Assembly (NCBI GenBank): GCA_028684435.1
Contig: JAQUFX010000047.1
Coordinates: 1-5,982, forward strand
Direction: 5' to 3'
Source: Bacilli bacterium
Lineage (GTDB): Bacteria; Bacillota_I; Bacilli_A; RF39; UBA660
DNA length: 5,982 nt
The position numbers and the translations under genes were made by a program. The notes beneath the pieces were generated by a model, which saw only the letters and a list, made by a program, of their open reading frames with translations, had not been told where the DNA came from and searched no databases. Shown piece after piece: positions 1 to 5,982 of this stretch; positions within the stretch are counted from its first letter, which is position 1, and each line of letters starts with the position of its first letter.

Positions 1-2162
1 AATATGTTTCCATTCTGTGCTATCCACTCAACTTTTTCTAAATTTTCTTCTAATATAATTTCATTAGATAGATAATAATAGGTGTTTTTAATCCCAGATA
101 ATAAATCAGATGATTCGACAATAAAGTTTTTTGGCTTATTTATAAATAAATTACTTGGGGTACTATTAAACTTATCCCAATTATCTTCTTCAGATGAAAT
201 TGTTACAGTAGGGTCGCTTAAATCCAAAACACAATAATCAGTATTAACATATGTGATTCTATCTTTATAATCAGTAACTTTAAAATATATAATATATGGC
301 CCTTCATTAGTAATTTTGTTTATTTGAGTAAATAATTGCCATGTTTCTATTAAATCTAAATCACTCTTATCCATCACAATATCTGATTGACTAATATAAT
401 ATTCTACTTTCGCTACTGGAGTAAAATTATTTAAACCATCAGCAGTAAATGTAATATTATCATTAAAATATTTATTATTAATATTTTTATGATAATTATT
501 ATAAATATTACTTCCTAAATAAACATTAATTGTTTTACTAATATCATTATCATAATATAATACCGGATTATCATCATCATTATATGACCATATATTATTA
601 GGATTTAATAATAAATCTTCATTACTTATATATTCATTAAAATTTAAATTAAGAGTTACAAAGCTTTTATCTTCTAGATCTTCTTTTAATACTTTAGTAA
701 AATTACCAGTTACACTTCCACTACCTATTGGAAGAATATCTTCGGTATAATAAGCATTAGAAACACTGACAGTACTATTATCAATTTTATTAATGGAATT
801 ATTATTACTAGTATTAAATACATTATTAAGTTCAACATTATTACTATTTGTTATAACACTTATTAAACCACCACTATAAGCTGAAGTTAAATTTCCTTTA
901 TTATAACTATTATTAACAATTATATTATTTACATTATCAAAAACAGATCCTATTAAACCACTACTTAATACATTACTATTTATATTACCATTATTATATG
1001 AATTGCTTATAGTAATACTATTAATAGCATCTGCAACTATTCCTGAAGATGTAAAATATCCATATATATCAGATTTATTGACTGAATTTTTTATAGTAGT
1101 ATTTGATGCTTGTCCTATTAATCCACCTGATATACCATAATTATATTTTACAGTATATTTTAAATTAGAAAACGTTATTATATCACTTGCAAGTGTGGTA
1201 CTAGTTTTAATCGGAACTTGATCTATTAAAGTAGTCCCTAACTCTATTTCAAAACTGCCTCCTGATACTGGAATATTATTTATTGAAATAGAAGCTTGTT
1301 GTGGGTTTTGGACTTCATAATTTCCAGTTATTTTTGCTGAATTAACAGCATCACCTAAAAAAGGAAGTAAATTACTTAAATGTATATAATTAGTAGTTTC
1401 ATAATTATATACATTTATGTTCTCTTGAATTATATCTTTAACAATTGTTTTTTCAATATTATTTTTTTTACCTATAACATAACCATCCATAAATATATTT
1501 TCTAAAGTAATATTAGAAGTTTTAGATGCAAAACCTGAAGTTATTATTCCACCATAAACTAAAGCATTTTTAACAAATAAATCACTAATATTTCCTTTTA
1601 AATTTGTAAATAACGCTAATTCTTCATTAACTTCACTAGTAACATATAAGCCGTATATTGTATTACTATTACCAATTAAAGTACCTTCGAAAGAATTTAA
1701 AGATGATAATATATTTAAAGTTCCAAATGGAATACCACTTAATTCAGGATTGTCATAATACTTATTAGTATAAGGTTCTATATAATAAGTGACACCATCT
1801 AAAATATATTCTATATTATCGTTAGTATTATATTTTAATACTCCATCATTTAAAATAATTTTATTAGTTATTTCAAAAAAATTATTAATAAAGCTAGTAT
1901 CTTTTAATTTAAAGCTTAAATAAGCCAGTTCAGAACCATTAGATATTATATAAGGATTACTTTCTGTTCCATCACCAGATCTAAAAGAACCAGCCACAGT
2001 TCCATCCCATACTGAAGTTGATATTGAACTGTCATTATAAATAAATTCTGCTAATGTAGGAATTATATTAGAAATAAATAATGTGAAACTTATGATTATA
2101 ACAGATAAAATAATTTTTTTTATTTTAGATAAATTAAGAAAAGTATTTTTAATTTTCTCCAT
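1..2162 (-). CDS. Secreted surface protein with GLUG-type beta-solenoid and Ig-like modules (C-terminus outside window)
   Basis: The frame is open from ATG at 2162 to the window edge, giving 720 visible residues; the stop and any cell-wall anchor lie outside. Residues 1-38 form a signal peptide: a Lys-rich start, a hydrophobic core around 18-35, and a likely cut after PTLA. Residues 52-82 carry the WDG...GDGTESNPYIIS...LAYL entry motif typical of M26/GLUG surface proteins. Residues 159-175 (EGTLIGNSNTIYGLYV) begin the beta-solenoid, followed by GLUG-type repeats at about 345-455. From about 543 two Ig-like modules follow; the first has VEYYIS, then YIIYFKVTD, then a LDLSDPTVT junction at about 648-655, and the second is cut. 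The ATG at 2162 is chosen because AAAAGGA (2172-2178) sits 9 nt upstream. An in-frame ATG at 2171 abuts that site, and an in-frame stop lies at 2184-2186. The family suggests an adhesin or matrix-binding role; the ligand is unknown. It has its own promoter and follows a terminator. Confidence 0.88.
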   Translation of the reverse strand, partial: MEKIKNTFLNLSKIKKIILSVIIISFTLFISNIIPTLAEFIYNDSSISTSVWDGTVAGSFRSGDGTESNPYIISNGSELAYLSFKLKDTSFINNFFEITNKIILNDGVLKYNTNDNIEYILDGVTYYIEPYTNKYYDNPELSGIPFGTLNILSSLNSFEGTLIGNSNTIYGLYVTSEVNEELALFTNLKGNISDLFVKNALVYGGIITSGFASKTSNITLENIFMDGYVIGKKNNIEKTIVKDIIQENINVYNYETTNYIHLSNLLPFLGDAVNSAKITGNYEVQNPQQASISINNIPVSGGSFEIELGTTLIDQVPIKTSTTLASDIITFSNLKYTVKYNYGISGGLIGQASNTTIKNSVNKSDIYGYFTSSGIVADAINSITISNSYNNGNINSNVLSSGLIGSVFDNVNNIIVNNSYNKGNLTSAYSGGLISVITNSNNVELNNVFNTSNNNSINKIDNSTVSVSNAYYTEDILPIGSGSVTGNFTKVLKEDLEDKSFVTLNLNFNEYISNEDLLLNPNNIWSYNDDDNPVLYYDNDISKTINVYLGSNIYNNYHKNINNKYFNDNITFTADGLNNFTPVAKVEYYISQSDIVMDKSDLDLIETWQLFTQINKITNEGPYIIYFKVTDYKDRITYVNTDYCVLDLSDPTVTISSEEDNWDKFNSTPSNLFINKPKNFIVESSDLLSGIKNTYYYLSNEIILEENLEKVEWIAQNGNI
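798..1130 (-). repeat. Four tandem GLUG-type protein repeats, period about 28 residues
   Basis: Within the surface protein, four copies start with SGGLIGQ, SSGIVAD, SSGLIGS and SGGLISV. Their glycine-centred starts fall at residues 346, 374, 402 and 431. Each continues with a short strand and an Asn-Ser-(Tyr/Val)-Asn turn, such as NSVNKSDIYG, NSYNNGNINS and NSYNKGNLTS, with NVFNTSNNN in the last. This matches the GLUG pattern (GGLVG...I.NCYATG.V), with Cys replaced by Ser or Val. The regular period suggests one solenoid coil per repeat. The DNA copies have diverged, so the repeat is visible mainly at protein level. Confidence 0.8.
2049..2162 (-). other. Signal peptide of the GLUG surface protein
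   Basis: Residues 1-38 have a basic N-region (MEKIK...KIKK), a hydrophobic core (IILSVIIISFTLFI) and a small-residue cut site (PTLA, then EF). This fits ordinary Sec export and signal peptidase I cleavage. The exact cut site is a prediction. Confidence 0.8.
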
Positions 2163-2187
2163 TTTAATCATTCCTTTTATACCTTAC

Positions 2188-2209
2188 TATGTTATATAAT
2201 TATAACATA
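2188..2209. promoter_or_regulatory. 22-bp inverted repeat overlapping the -10 box (candidate operator)
   Basis: TATGTTATA-TAAT-TATAACATA has two perfect 9-bp arms around a 4-bp centre. It completely covers the extended -10 element of the surface-protein gene, which is where a repressor dimer would block RNA polymerase. Because the stretch is pure A/T apart from one G and one C, a chance palindrome is possible. Confidence 0.4.
2199..2207 (-). promoter_or_regulatory. Extended -10 promoter of the surface-protein gene
   Basis: Read on the minus strand the site is TG-T-TATAAT, a perfect extended -10 with consensus hexamer. No good -35 hexamer sits 16-18 bp upstream, which is tolerable for an extended -10. 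Transcription would start about 10 bp before the AAAAGGA ribosome site, leaving a leader of roughly 30 nt. Confidence 0.55.
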
Positions 2210-2221
2210 ATACGACATAAT
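2205..2221. repeat. Two 7-bp direct repeats spaced one helical turn apart
   Basis: ACATAAT occurs at 2205-2211 and again at 2215-2221, an offset of exactly 10 bp. Both lie in the spacer just upstream of the -10 box of the surface-protein gene. This could be a regulator site on one DNA face, but such short AT-rich repeats are weak evidence. Confidence 0.3.
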
Positions 2222-2235
2222 CTGCACTAATAATC

Positions 2236-2265
2236 AAAAAAATAACTCGACTAAAGAGTTATTTT
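2236..2265 (-). terminator. Intrinsic terminator of the operon ending with the 540-residue gene
   Basis: On the minus strand a 10-bp perfect stem (AAAATAACTC / GAGTTATTTT, loop of 7) runs into seven consecutive T residues at 2242-2236, which overlap the end of the stem. The stem also includes part of the TAA stop codon of the 540-residue gene. It separates that operon from the surface-protein gene downstream. Confidence 0.85.
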
Positions 2266-3886
2266 ATTTGTTTTGCGATTCACTTATTAAATATTTATTT
2301 ACTTGTACTATAAACCATAATTTTTCTATAGTTAACTGACTTTTTTCAATTTCTTGGATTCTTAATATTAAATTTATACGTTCTATAAAACTATCTAAAT
2401 TTTCCGGAAATAAGTCCTCATTAGTAATATTTATATTTAATAACCGATATTTATTTATAATTACCCTAGCAACACTAACTTCATCAAATGCAATTACCGG
2501 GCATATTATAACATTTGTTAAATCTAGCGCAAATAAGTCAAAACTATCGCTATATTCAATAAGTTCATCATAATTATTTATTTCATAAGAGTTTTTAATT
2601 GCTTCTTTTTTATAATAATCAAAACTATAATAGAGCTGTAATAAATCTTTTAATGCAAAATTATTACTTATAACATTTAATACTATTACTTTAAAATATT
2701 CTTCATTATATTTTTGATATAAATCATGTAACTCTGTTGCTTGTCTTACTGATTCAATTTTCAAATCTATAAAAGATTTTTCTTTAGGAATAAAAAATTT
2801 ATTAGTAGTTCTGAATATTTTTTTATTTAATTTATTTAATTTATTTTCTTTCTTATTAATTTGAGACTCTAATTCTTTAAGCTGTTTATTTGATTCATTT
2901 TTATTAATTTCTAAGTTTGATTTCTTAAGATATTTTAGTTTAAAATCATTAATAAGAGGTAAAAACTTAACATAACTAGCATATTCTTCAACATTATCTT
3001 TTAATTTAGCTAAACTTTCATAAAATTTGTTCATAACTGGTTCATTTTCAACATTTAAAGAATCCAACATTAAACTACTATATGTAGATACTCTAACTTT
3101 AGATTCTTCAAAAAAATGATTAACATCTAACTCACCTTTTTTTGCTAACTCGATAATATCAGAAACATTTTCTTTGCCAATAGTATTCATTTCTTGATAT
3201 AAAATAGTAAGCTGGTATAAACAACTTTTATAATCCATATTATTTTTTACTATTAATTCTTTTTTTAATTTATTAATATAATCAATAAAGTTTTTTTCGT
3301 TTTTTCTAATTAATTTTCTAAAATTAAGCTCAATATGAGATATTATTTCAGGATTTTCCCAATATATTTTTTCAAATATTTCTGTTAATTGATCTATATT
3401 TTTATTATCAGATTTTCTTATATCCATAAAAGAAGACATAAATTGATTTACATAATAAGTATAATTAAAATCGTTTTTATTTAATTTTATATTAACCATT
3501 TCAAACTTATTTATAAATTCATTAAAAATACTACTTAGTGAACTAAAATTAACATCTTGAGAGTTAGAAATTTGATAAAATAATGTATCAAACCCCATTT
3601 TTTCAAAATACGTGTTTGAAGGATTTAAAATAAATCTTATGTTTTCTAATCTGGATATTTTATCAGATAAATCAGCAGTATTTCTATTATCTATCACATT
3701 AAAAGATTTACTTTTTAATTCTATATATTTTTTTATTGATTTTTTATATTCTTTATATGTATTATAAACTTCATCTATTTTAGCATTAAACTTTCTTTTG
3801 TTAGTTTTAGTATTAACTGGCATAGATGAAAATAATATCTTTTTAGATTGAATATCTTCTTCAATATACTCTAAAAAATTTGCCAT
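2264..3886 (-). CDS. Glycine-poor, probably all-helical cytoplasmic protein of unknown function (540 residues)
   Basis: I do not recognise this family. The protein is Lys/Asn/Ile-rich with no signal peptide and no convincing membrane segment, so it is likely cytoplasmic. It contains only three glycines (98, 237, 251) and few prolines, which points to an almost entirely alpha-helical fold. No Walker A or other nucleotide-binding glycine loop is present. Residues about 324-358 look like a charged coiled coil (KQLKELESQINKKENKLNKL). Residues 87-155 and 165-210 alternate aromatic and polar positions like packed helices. The start is fixed by a perfect AGGAGG 6 nt upstream, inside the end of the 46-residue gene. 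Only one base separates the two frames, so translation is probably coupled. As last gene after a filament-like subunit, it may serve as an assembly scaffold, cytoplasmic partner or regulator; this is guesswork from context. Confidence 0.9.
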   Translation of the reverse strand: MANFLEYIEEDIQSKKILFSSMPVNTKTNKRKFNAKIDEVYNTYKEYKKSIKKYIELKSKSFNVIDNRNTADLSDKISRLENIRFILNPSNTYFEKMGFDTLFYQISNSQDVNFSSLSSIFNEFINKFEMVNIKLNKNDFNYTYYVNQFMSSFMDIRKSDNKNIDQLTEIFEKIYWENPEIISHIELNFRKLIRKNEKNFIDYINKLKKELIVKNNMDYKSCLYQLTILYQEMNTIGKENVSDIIELAKKGELDVNHFFEESKVRVSTYSSLMLDSLNVENEPVMNKFYESLAKLKDNVEEYASYVKFLPLINDFKLKYLKKSNLEINKNESNKQLKELESQINKKENKLNKLNKKIFRTTNKFFIPKEKSFIDLKIESVRQATELHDLYQKYNEEYFKVIVLNVISNNFALKDLLQLYYSFDYYKKEAIKNSYEINNYDELIEYSDSFDLFALDLTNVIICPVIAFDEVSVARVIINKYRLLNINITNEDLFPENLDSFIERINLILRIQEIEKSQLTIEKLWFIVQVNKYLISESQNK

Positions 3887-3887
3887 G

Positions 3888-4028
3888 TTAATCCTCCTCT
3901 TTTGTATCTTCTATCTTAGTTTCATTTAAATAAGATAAAAAATTAGTTACATTTTCATAAAGATTAACTAACTCATTTAAAGTTAATACCGATAAATCAA
4001 AAGCAACTTTCTTTTCTTCTTTATTCAT
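3888..4028 (-). CDS. Small acidic protein of 46 residues, unknown function
   Basis: The frame runs ATG to TAA and encodes a protein starting MNKEEKKVAFDLSVLTLNEL and ending KEED. Residues 9-36 could form one or two amphipathic helices (VAFDLSVLTLNELVNLYE, then NFLSYLNE), with charged tails on both sides. There is no signal or membrane segment. AAGGG (4036-4040) sits 7 nt before the ATG and right after the stop of the upstream gene. A further in-frame ATG at 4052 would give 54 residues and overlap the upstream gene, but its ribosome site is too close. It lies 13 bp after the 356-residue gene and 1 bp before the 540-residue gene, so all three are likely co-transcribed. A stoichiometric partner or helical cofactor of the 540-residue protein is plausible. 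I know no family match. Confidence 0.75.
   Translation of the reverse strand: MNKEEKKVAFDLSVLTLNELVNLYENVTNFLSYLNETKIEDTKEED
3893..3898 (-). promoter_or_regulatory. Consensus AGGAGG ribosome site for the 540-residue protein
   Basis: AGGAGG lies 6 nt before the ATG at 3886 and overlaps the last codons of the upstream 46-residue gene. It is the best ribosome site in the window. Being embedded in coding sequence, it suggests translational coupling between the two proteins. Confidence 0.8.
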
Positions 4029-4041
4029 ATTATCACCCTTT

Positions 4042-5112
4042 TTATACTTCATATCCTGCTAAATCTTTTATAAAGTTTATTATGATATCTAAAGATGTAC
4101 CTTTAGAATATGTTTCTAAACTATCAACATCTTGTCCTTCAAGCCAAATATAAACTCTTGCTTTAGTAATAGCATTTGGTACTTGAAAAATAGGCTGTGA
4201 AAAATCTTTTATAGTATTCTGAATTGCAAAGTGTTCGCTATCAAGCGGCACTCCAGTTCCTGAATGTCCATTAATATGATCAAGACGCTTACCTTCTTTT
4301 ATAATACCATATGTTGGAATATATGTTCCATCAATAAGTTTAATCCCATAATTTTCAGCAGCTTCAATTGAATCTATAGTATGAATATTATTATTTGGTT
4401 CATATATAACCATCTCACAACTATTATTACATTTCATGTTTTGTATTTCGTTAATTGGAGTATTATGAGGAAGACTTCCAATCTTAAGCACTCCAACCCT
4501 TAAAGAATTCATAATATTACTCATTGATTGTCTTATTTCTTCACTAGTATCTTCTTGATAATCAATAATCGTGTTTTCTTCGAAAAATAAATTATCAGGA
4601 TTTGGTGAACCACTTGAATTTTTTAAAAAAATATCAAAAGCAACAAAATAACTTGAAGCATTAGCTCGTTTTTCTTCTGCTTTAACAGCATTTAATAATT
4701 TTTTAGTAGTGTCATTGGGATTTCTTAGCCTTGTTCTAATTAAATCACCAATAAACACATCAAATTTATCATTATTAGGAGATAATATTCCATTTGATGA
4801 TACTGGCCATAATCCATAAGACCATTGATTAACATGATCAGGGTATGTCTCTTTTAAATCCATAATGATACTATCCATTGATATATTAACTGAGTCAGAA
4901 AATTCAATACCATCTAATGATATAAATAATCCAGTATTGCTGGAAACAGATAATTGAAAAAAATTAATTCTTACATTTAAAGCTGATGATAACCAAGCAT
5001 AAGTTGAAGCGGTTAATAAAATAGCAGTTAAAAAAGTAACCCAAAATAAAGTTCTTCGATTTTTAAATTTAAATATATTAACTGTTTTCTTATTGATTTT
5101 TTTCAAACCCAT
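4042..5112 (-). CDS. Membrane-targeted TasA/SipW-type filament subunit paralogue (356 residues)
   Basis: A basic N-terminus (KKINKK, KFKNRR) precedes a hydrophobic segment at about 22-38 that ends in ASTYAWLSS. This resembles SipW-dependent signal peptides of TasA/CalY-like filament proteins, where the cut falls between the Thr-x-Ala and the following aromatic residue. After it come NVRINFFQLSV and SSNTGLFISLDG, a beta-rich exported domain. The C-terminal half is homologous to the partial gene at 5228-5982. Shared blocks are RVGVLKIG (205-212), a Cys pair (228, 232) followed by IYEPN, YIPTYG (264-269), and NAITKARVYIWLEGQDVD (313-330), then a final amphipathic strand. It lacks the Thr/Pro-rich tail of that paralogue. 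The start is supported by AGAGG at 5119-5123 and an in-frame TAG at 5122-5124. Likely role: minor, capping or anchoring subunit of a surface filament. The signal segment could instead stay uncut as an anchor. Confidence 0.85.
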   Translation of the reverse strand: MGLKKINKKTVNIFKFKNRRTLFWVTFLTAILLTASTYAWLSSALNVRINFFQLSVSSNTGLFISLDGIEFSDSVNISMDSIIMDLKETYPDHVNQWSYGLWPVSSNGILSPNNDKFDVFIGDLIRTRLRNPNDTTKKLLNAVKAEEKRANASSYFVAFDIFLKNSSGSPNPDNLFFEENTIIDYQEDTSEEIRQSMSNIMNSLRVGVLKIGSLPHNTPINEIQNMKCNNSCEMVIYEPNNNIHTIDSIEAAENYGIKLIDGTYIPTYGIIKEGKRLDHINGHSGTGVPLDSEHFAIQNTIKDFSQPIFQVPNAITKARVYIWLEGQDVDSLETYSKGTSLDIIINFIKDLAGYEV

Positions 5113-5138
5113 TAAATACCTCTATATTAATATAATTA

Positions 5139-5163
5139 AAGAGTAACCAAATTGATTACTCTT
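5139..5163 (-). terminator. Hairpin between the two filament-type genes: terminator or attenuator
   Basis: On the minus strand AAGAGTAATCAA pairs with TTGGTTACTCTT around a very short loop, with one G-T wobble. The trailing sequence is U-rich but interrupted (TTTAATTATATT), so termination may be incomplete. Placed 65 nt after one subunit gene and 26 nt before the next, it would let an abundant subunit outrun its downstream paralogue. It could instead be a 5' leader hairpin of a transcript starting at the adjacent TATAAT. Confidence 0.65.
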
Positions 5164-5164
5164 C

Positions 5165-5170
5165 ATTATA
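5165..5170 (-). promoter_or_regulatory. Possible -10 box for the 356/46/540-residue operon
   Basis: A perfect TATAAT reads on the minus strand just before the hairpin. The hexamer 17 bp upstream is TTAATG, only half matching TTGACA, and no TG extension is present. In DNA this AT-rich a TATAAT arises easily by chance, so the operon may instead rely on readthrough from the upstream gene. Confidence 0.35.
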
Positions 5171-5227
5171 CTATAATATTAAATAATCATTAATATTAAT
5201 TAACATCAAATTATTTTAATCTTATAA

Positions 5228-5982
5228 TTATGGAGCTGTTGTTGTTGCTGATTCAACTGTTGTTGGTGCAGTATAACCAGGAATATCACTTTCAATAAAT
5301 CTTTGTTTTGTGAATCCGAATTGTACTGAAATACTTTTTCCAATTGATGCAAAATCGTAGTTATCAATATCTTGACCTTCAATATAAATATATACTCTTA
5401 CTTTAGTAATACTATTAGGAGCTAGCGTCATAAATTCAGGACGAGCAGTTCCAGTAAGTACTTTCATTGAATCAGTAAAATATGGATATGCTTCCAATAA
5501 TGCTGATCCTTGTTCAGGCACTGTAGTACTTGCTACATAAGGTTTATAACCTTCGCTTTCTTCTCCAGAAACATAACCATTATATGCATCTCCATCATAA
5601 ACATCTACTTCATCAGCTGATGTTATTTCTTTTGCAACGGCATAAGTTGGATAAGCAGTGTTATTAGCAAATGGTCCACATCCACCAAAATCACCTACAT
5701 ATGCTCCAGCTTCATTTCTTTGTTTACATGATGTTTCATACCAACTAATAGCACCAACAACATGGTCCTTATCATTTGGTTCCCAAATTTGAGCTCTTTT
5801 TGTACAAATACCAGTTACTACACCTTCTACATCTGTACATGTAATACCAGTTATTGTAGCAGCTTCGTCTGTAGTACCTTTAACACGCCCGATTTGAGCA
5901 AATGCAACTCTGACTGAATTTTCAATTCCAGTGTTAGCTACTCCACTAGCTGAAACTGATACACTCGAATCAGTTGATAAAT
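5228..5982 (-). CDS. Probable major secreted filament/surface subunit (N-terminus outside window)
   Basis: The frame is open from the right window edge to TAA at 5228-5230, giving 250 visible residues without a visible start. It is homologous along its length to the 356-residue protein: RVAFAQIG (24-31), a Cys-containing block followed by IWEPND (65-70), AYPTYAVAKE (109-118), and NSITKVRVYIYIEGQDID (189-206), then an amphipathic strand ending FGFTKQRF. Visible cysteines at 48, 59, 85 and 101 could form disulfides outside the cell. It ends in a Thr/Ala/Pro-rich tail (PGYTAPTTVESATTTAP), like a flexible or glycosylatable linker, with no LPxTG and no membrane segment. Codons favour GCT, GGT, GTA and GAA and the gene is much less AT-rich than its neighbours, as expected for an abundant protein. 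It is inferred to be the main structural subunit, with an export signal beyond the edge. The exact family is not certain. Confidence 0.82.
   Translation of the reverse strand, partial: LSTDSSVSVSASGVANTGIENSVRVAFAQIGRVKGTTDEAATITGITCTDVEGVVTGICTKRAQIWEPNDKDHVVGAISWYETSCKQRNEAGAYVGDFGGCGPFANNTAYPTYAVAKEITSADEVDVYDGDAYNGYVSGEESEGYKPYVASTTVPEQGSALLEAYPYFTDSMKVLTGTARPEFMTLAPNSITKVRVYIYIEGQDIDNYDFASIGKSISVQFGFTKQRFIESDIPGYTAPTTVESATTTAP

Noticed and set aside
420..1000. Repeated ATTATTA-like DNA as a microsatellite or CRISPR
   Set aside because: These runs come from Asn/Ile/Leu codons in the GLUG and Ig-like region. There are no regularly spaced identical repeats with unique spacers.
2169..2171. 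Upstream in-frame ATG for the surface protein
   Set aside because: It abuts the AAAAGGA ribosome site with no spacing, whereas the ATG at 2160-2162 has 9 nt.
2264..3886. SMC/Rad50-like ATPase because of the coiled coil
   Set aside because: No Walker A, signature or Walker B motif is present; glycine is nearly absent.
4050..4052. Upstream in-frame ATG giving a 54-residue version of the small protein
   Set aside because: The only Shine-Dalgarno-like bases are one nucleotide away, and it would overlap the preceding gene. The ATG at 4028 has a well-spaced AAGGG.
5228..5521. A 97-residue gene starting at a GTG at 5521
   Set aside because: The same frame stays open to the window edge and its upstream part aligns with the paralogue. 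No ribosome site precedes the GTG, so this is only the tail of a longer gene.
1..5982. Mycoplasma-type code with TGA as Trp
   Set aside because: Trp codons are TGG and no in-frame TGA occurs in any of the genes.
1..5982. Plus-strand genes
   Set aside because: The plus strand opposite the genes offers no long frame with a credible start and ribosome site. The two intergenic gaps are short and hold only minus-strand signals.

Overview
The window looks like low-G+C Gram-positive (Bacilli/Mollicutes-like) DNA. It is very AT-rich, codons end mostly in A/T, and both intrinsic terminators and AGGAGG-type ribosome sites are recognisable. Tryptophan is encoded by TGG, and no in-frame TGA appears in any of the five reading frames. 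That argues for the standard bacterial code rather than the mycoplasma code. An uncultured gut lineage such as RF39 or an Erysipelotrichales relative would fit, but this is inference from style only. No rRNA, tRNA, mobile element or CRISPR array was seen.

All five genes lie on the minus strand, so the window reads from right to left. (1) 5982-5228: the C-terminal 250 residues of a probable abundant secreted filament or surface subunit, cut at its N-terminus by the window edge. It is clearly richer in G+C than its neighbours. (2) 5227-5113: a 115-bp gap with a strong hairpin (terminator or attenuator) and a TATAAT box. (3) 5112-4042: a complete 356-residue membrane-targeted paralogue of gene 1, with a TasA/SipW-type N-terminus. 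(4) 4028-3888: a tiny 46-residue acidic protein not described by any family I recognise. (5) 3886-2264: a 540-residue, glycine-poor, probably all-helical cytoplasmic protein of unknown function, ending in an intrinsic terminator. Genes 3 to 5 are packed with gaps of 13 and 1 bp and look like one transcript. (6) 2263-2163: a short promoter region with an extended -10 box embedded in a 22-bp inverted repeat. (7) 2162-1: the first 720 residues of a secreted surface protein with a signal peptide, an M26/GLUG-type beta-solenoid and Ig-like modules. Its C-terminus is off the window.

The working picture is a cell-surface locus. It holds an abundant filament subunit, a minor or anchoring paralogue made at lower level behind a hairpin, and two co-transcribed soluble proteins that could act in assembly or control. 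A separately promoted adhesin-like protein follows. The pairing of filament-type subunits with the 46-residue and 540-residue proteins is the best candidate for something undescribed. Its function cannot be assigned from this sequence alone.
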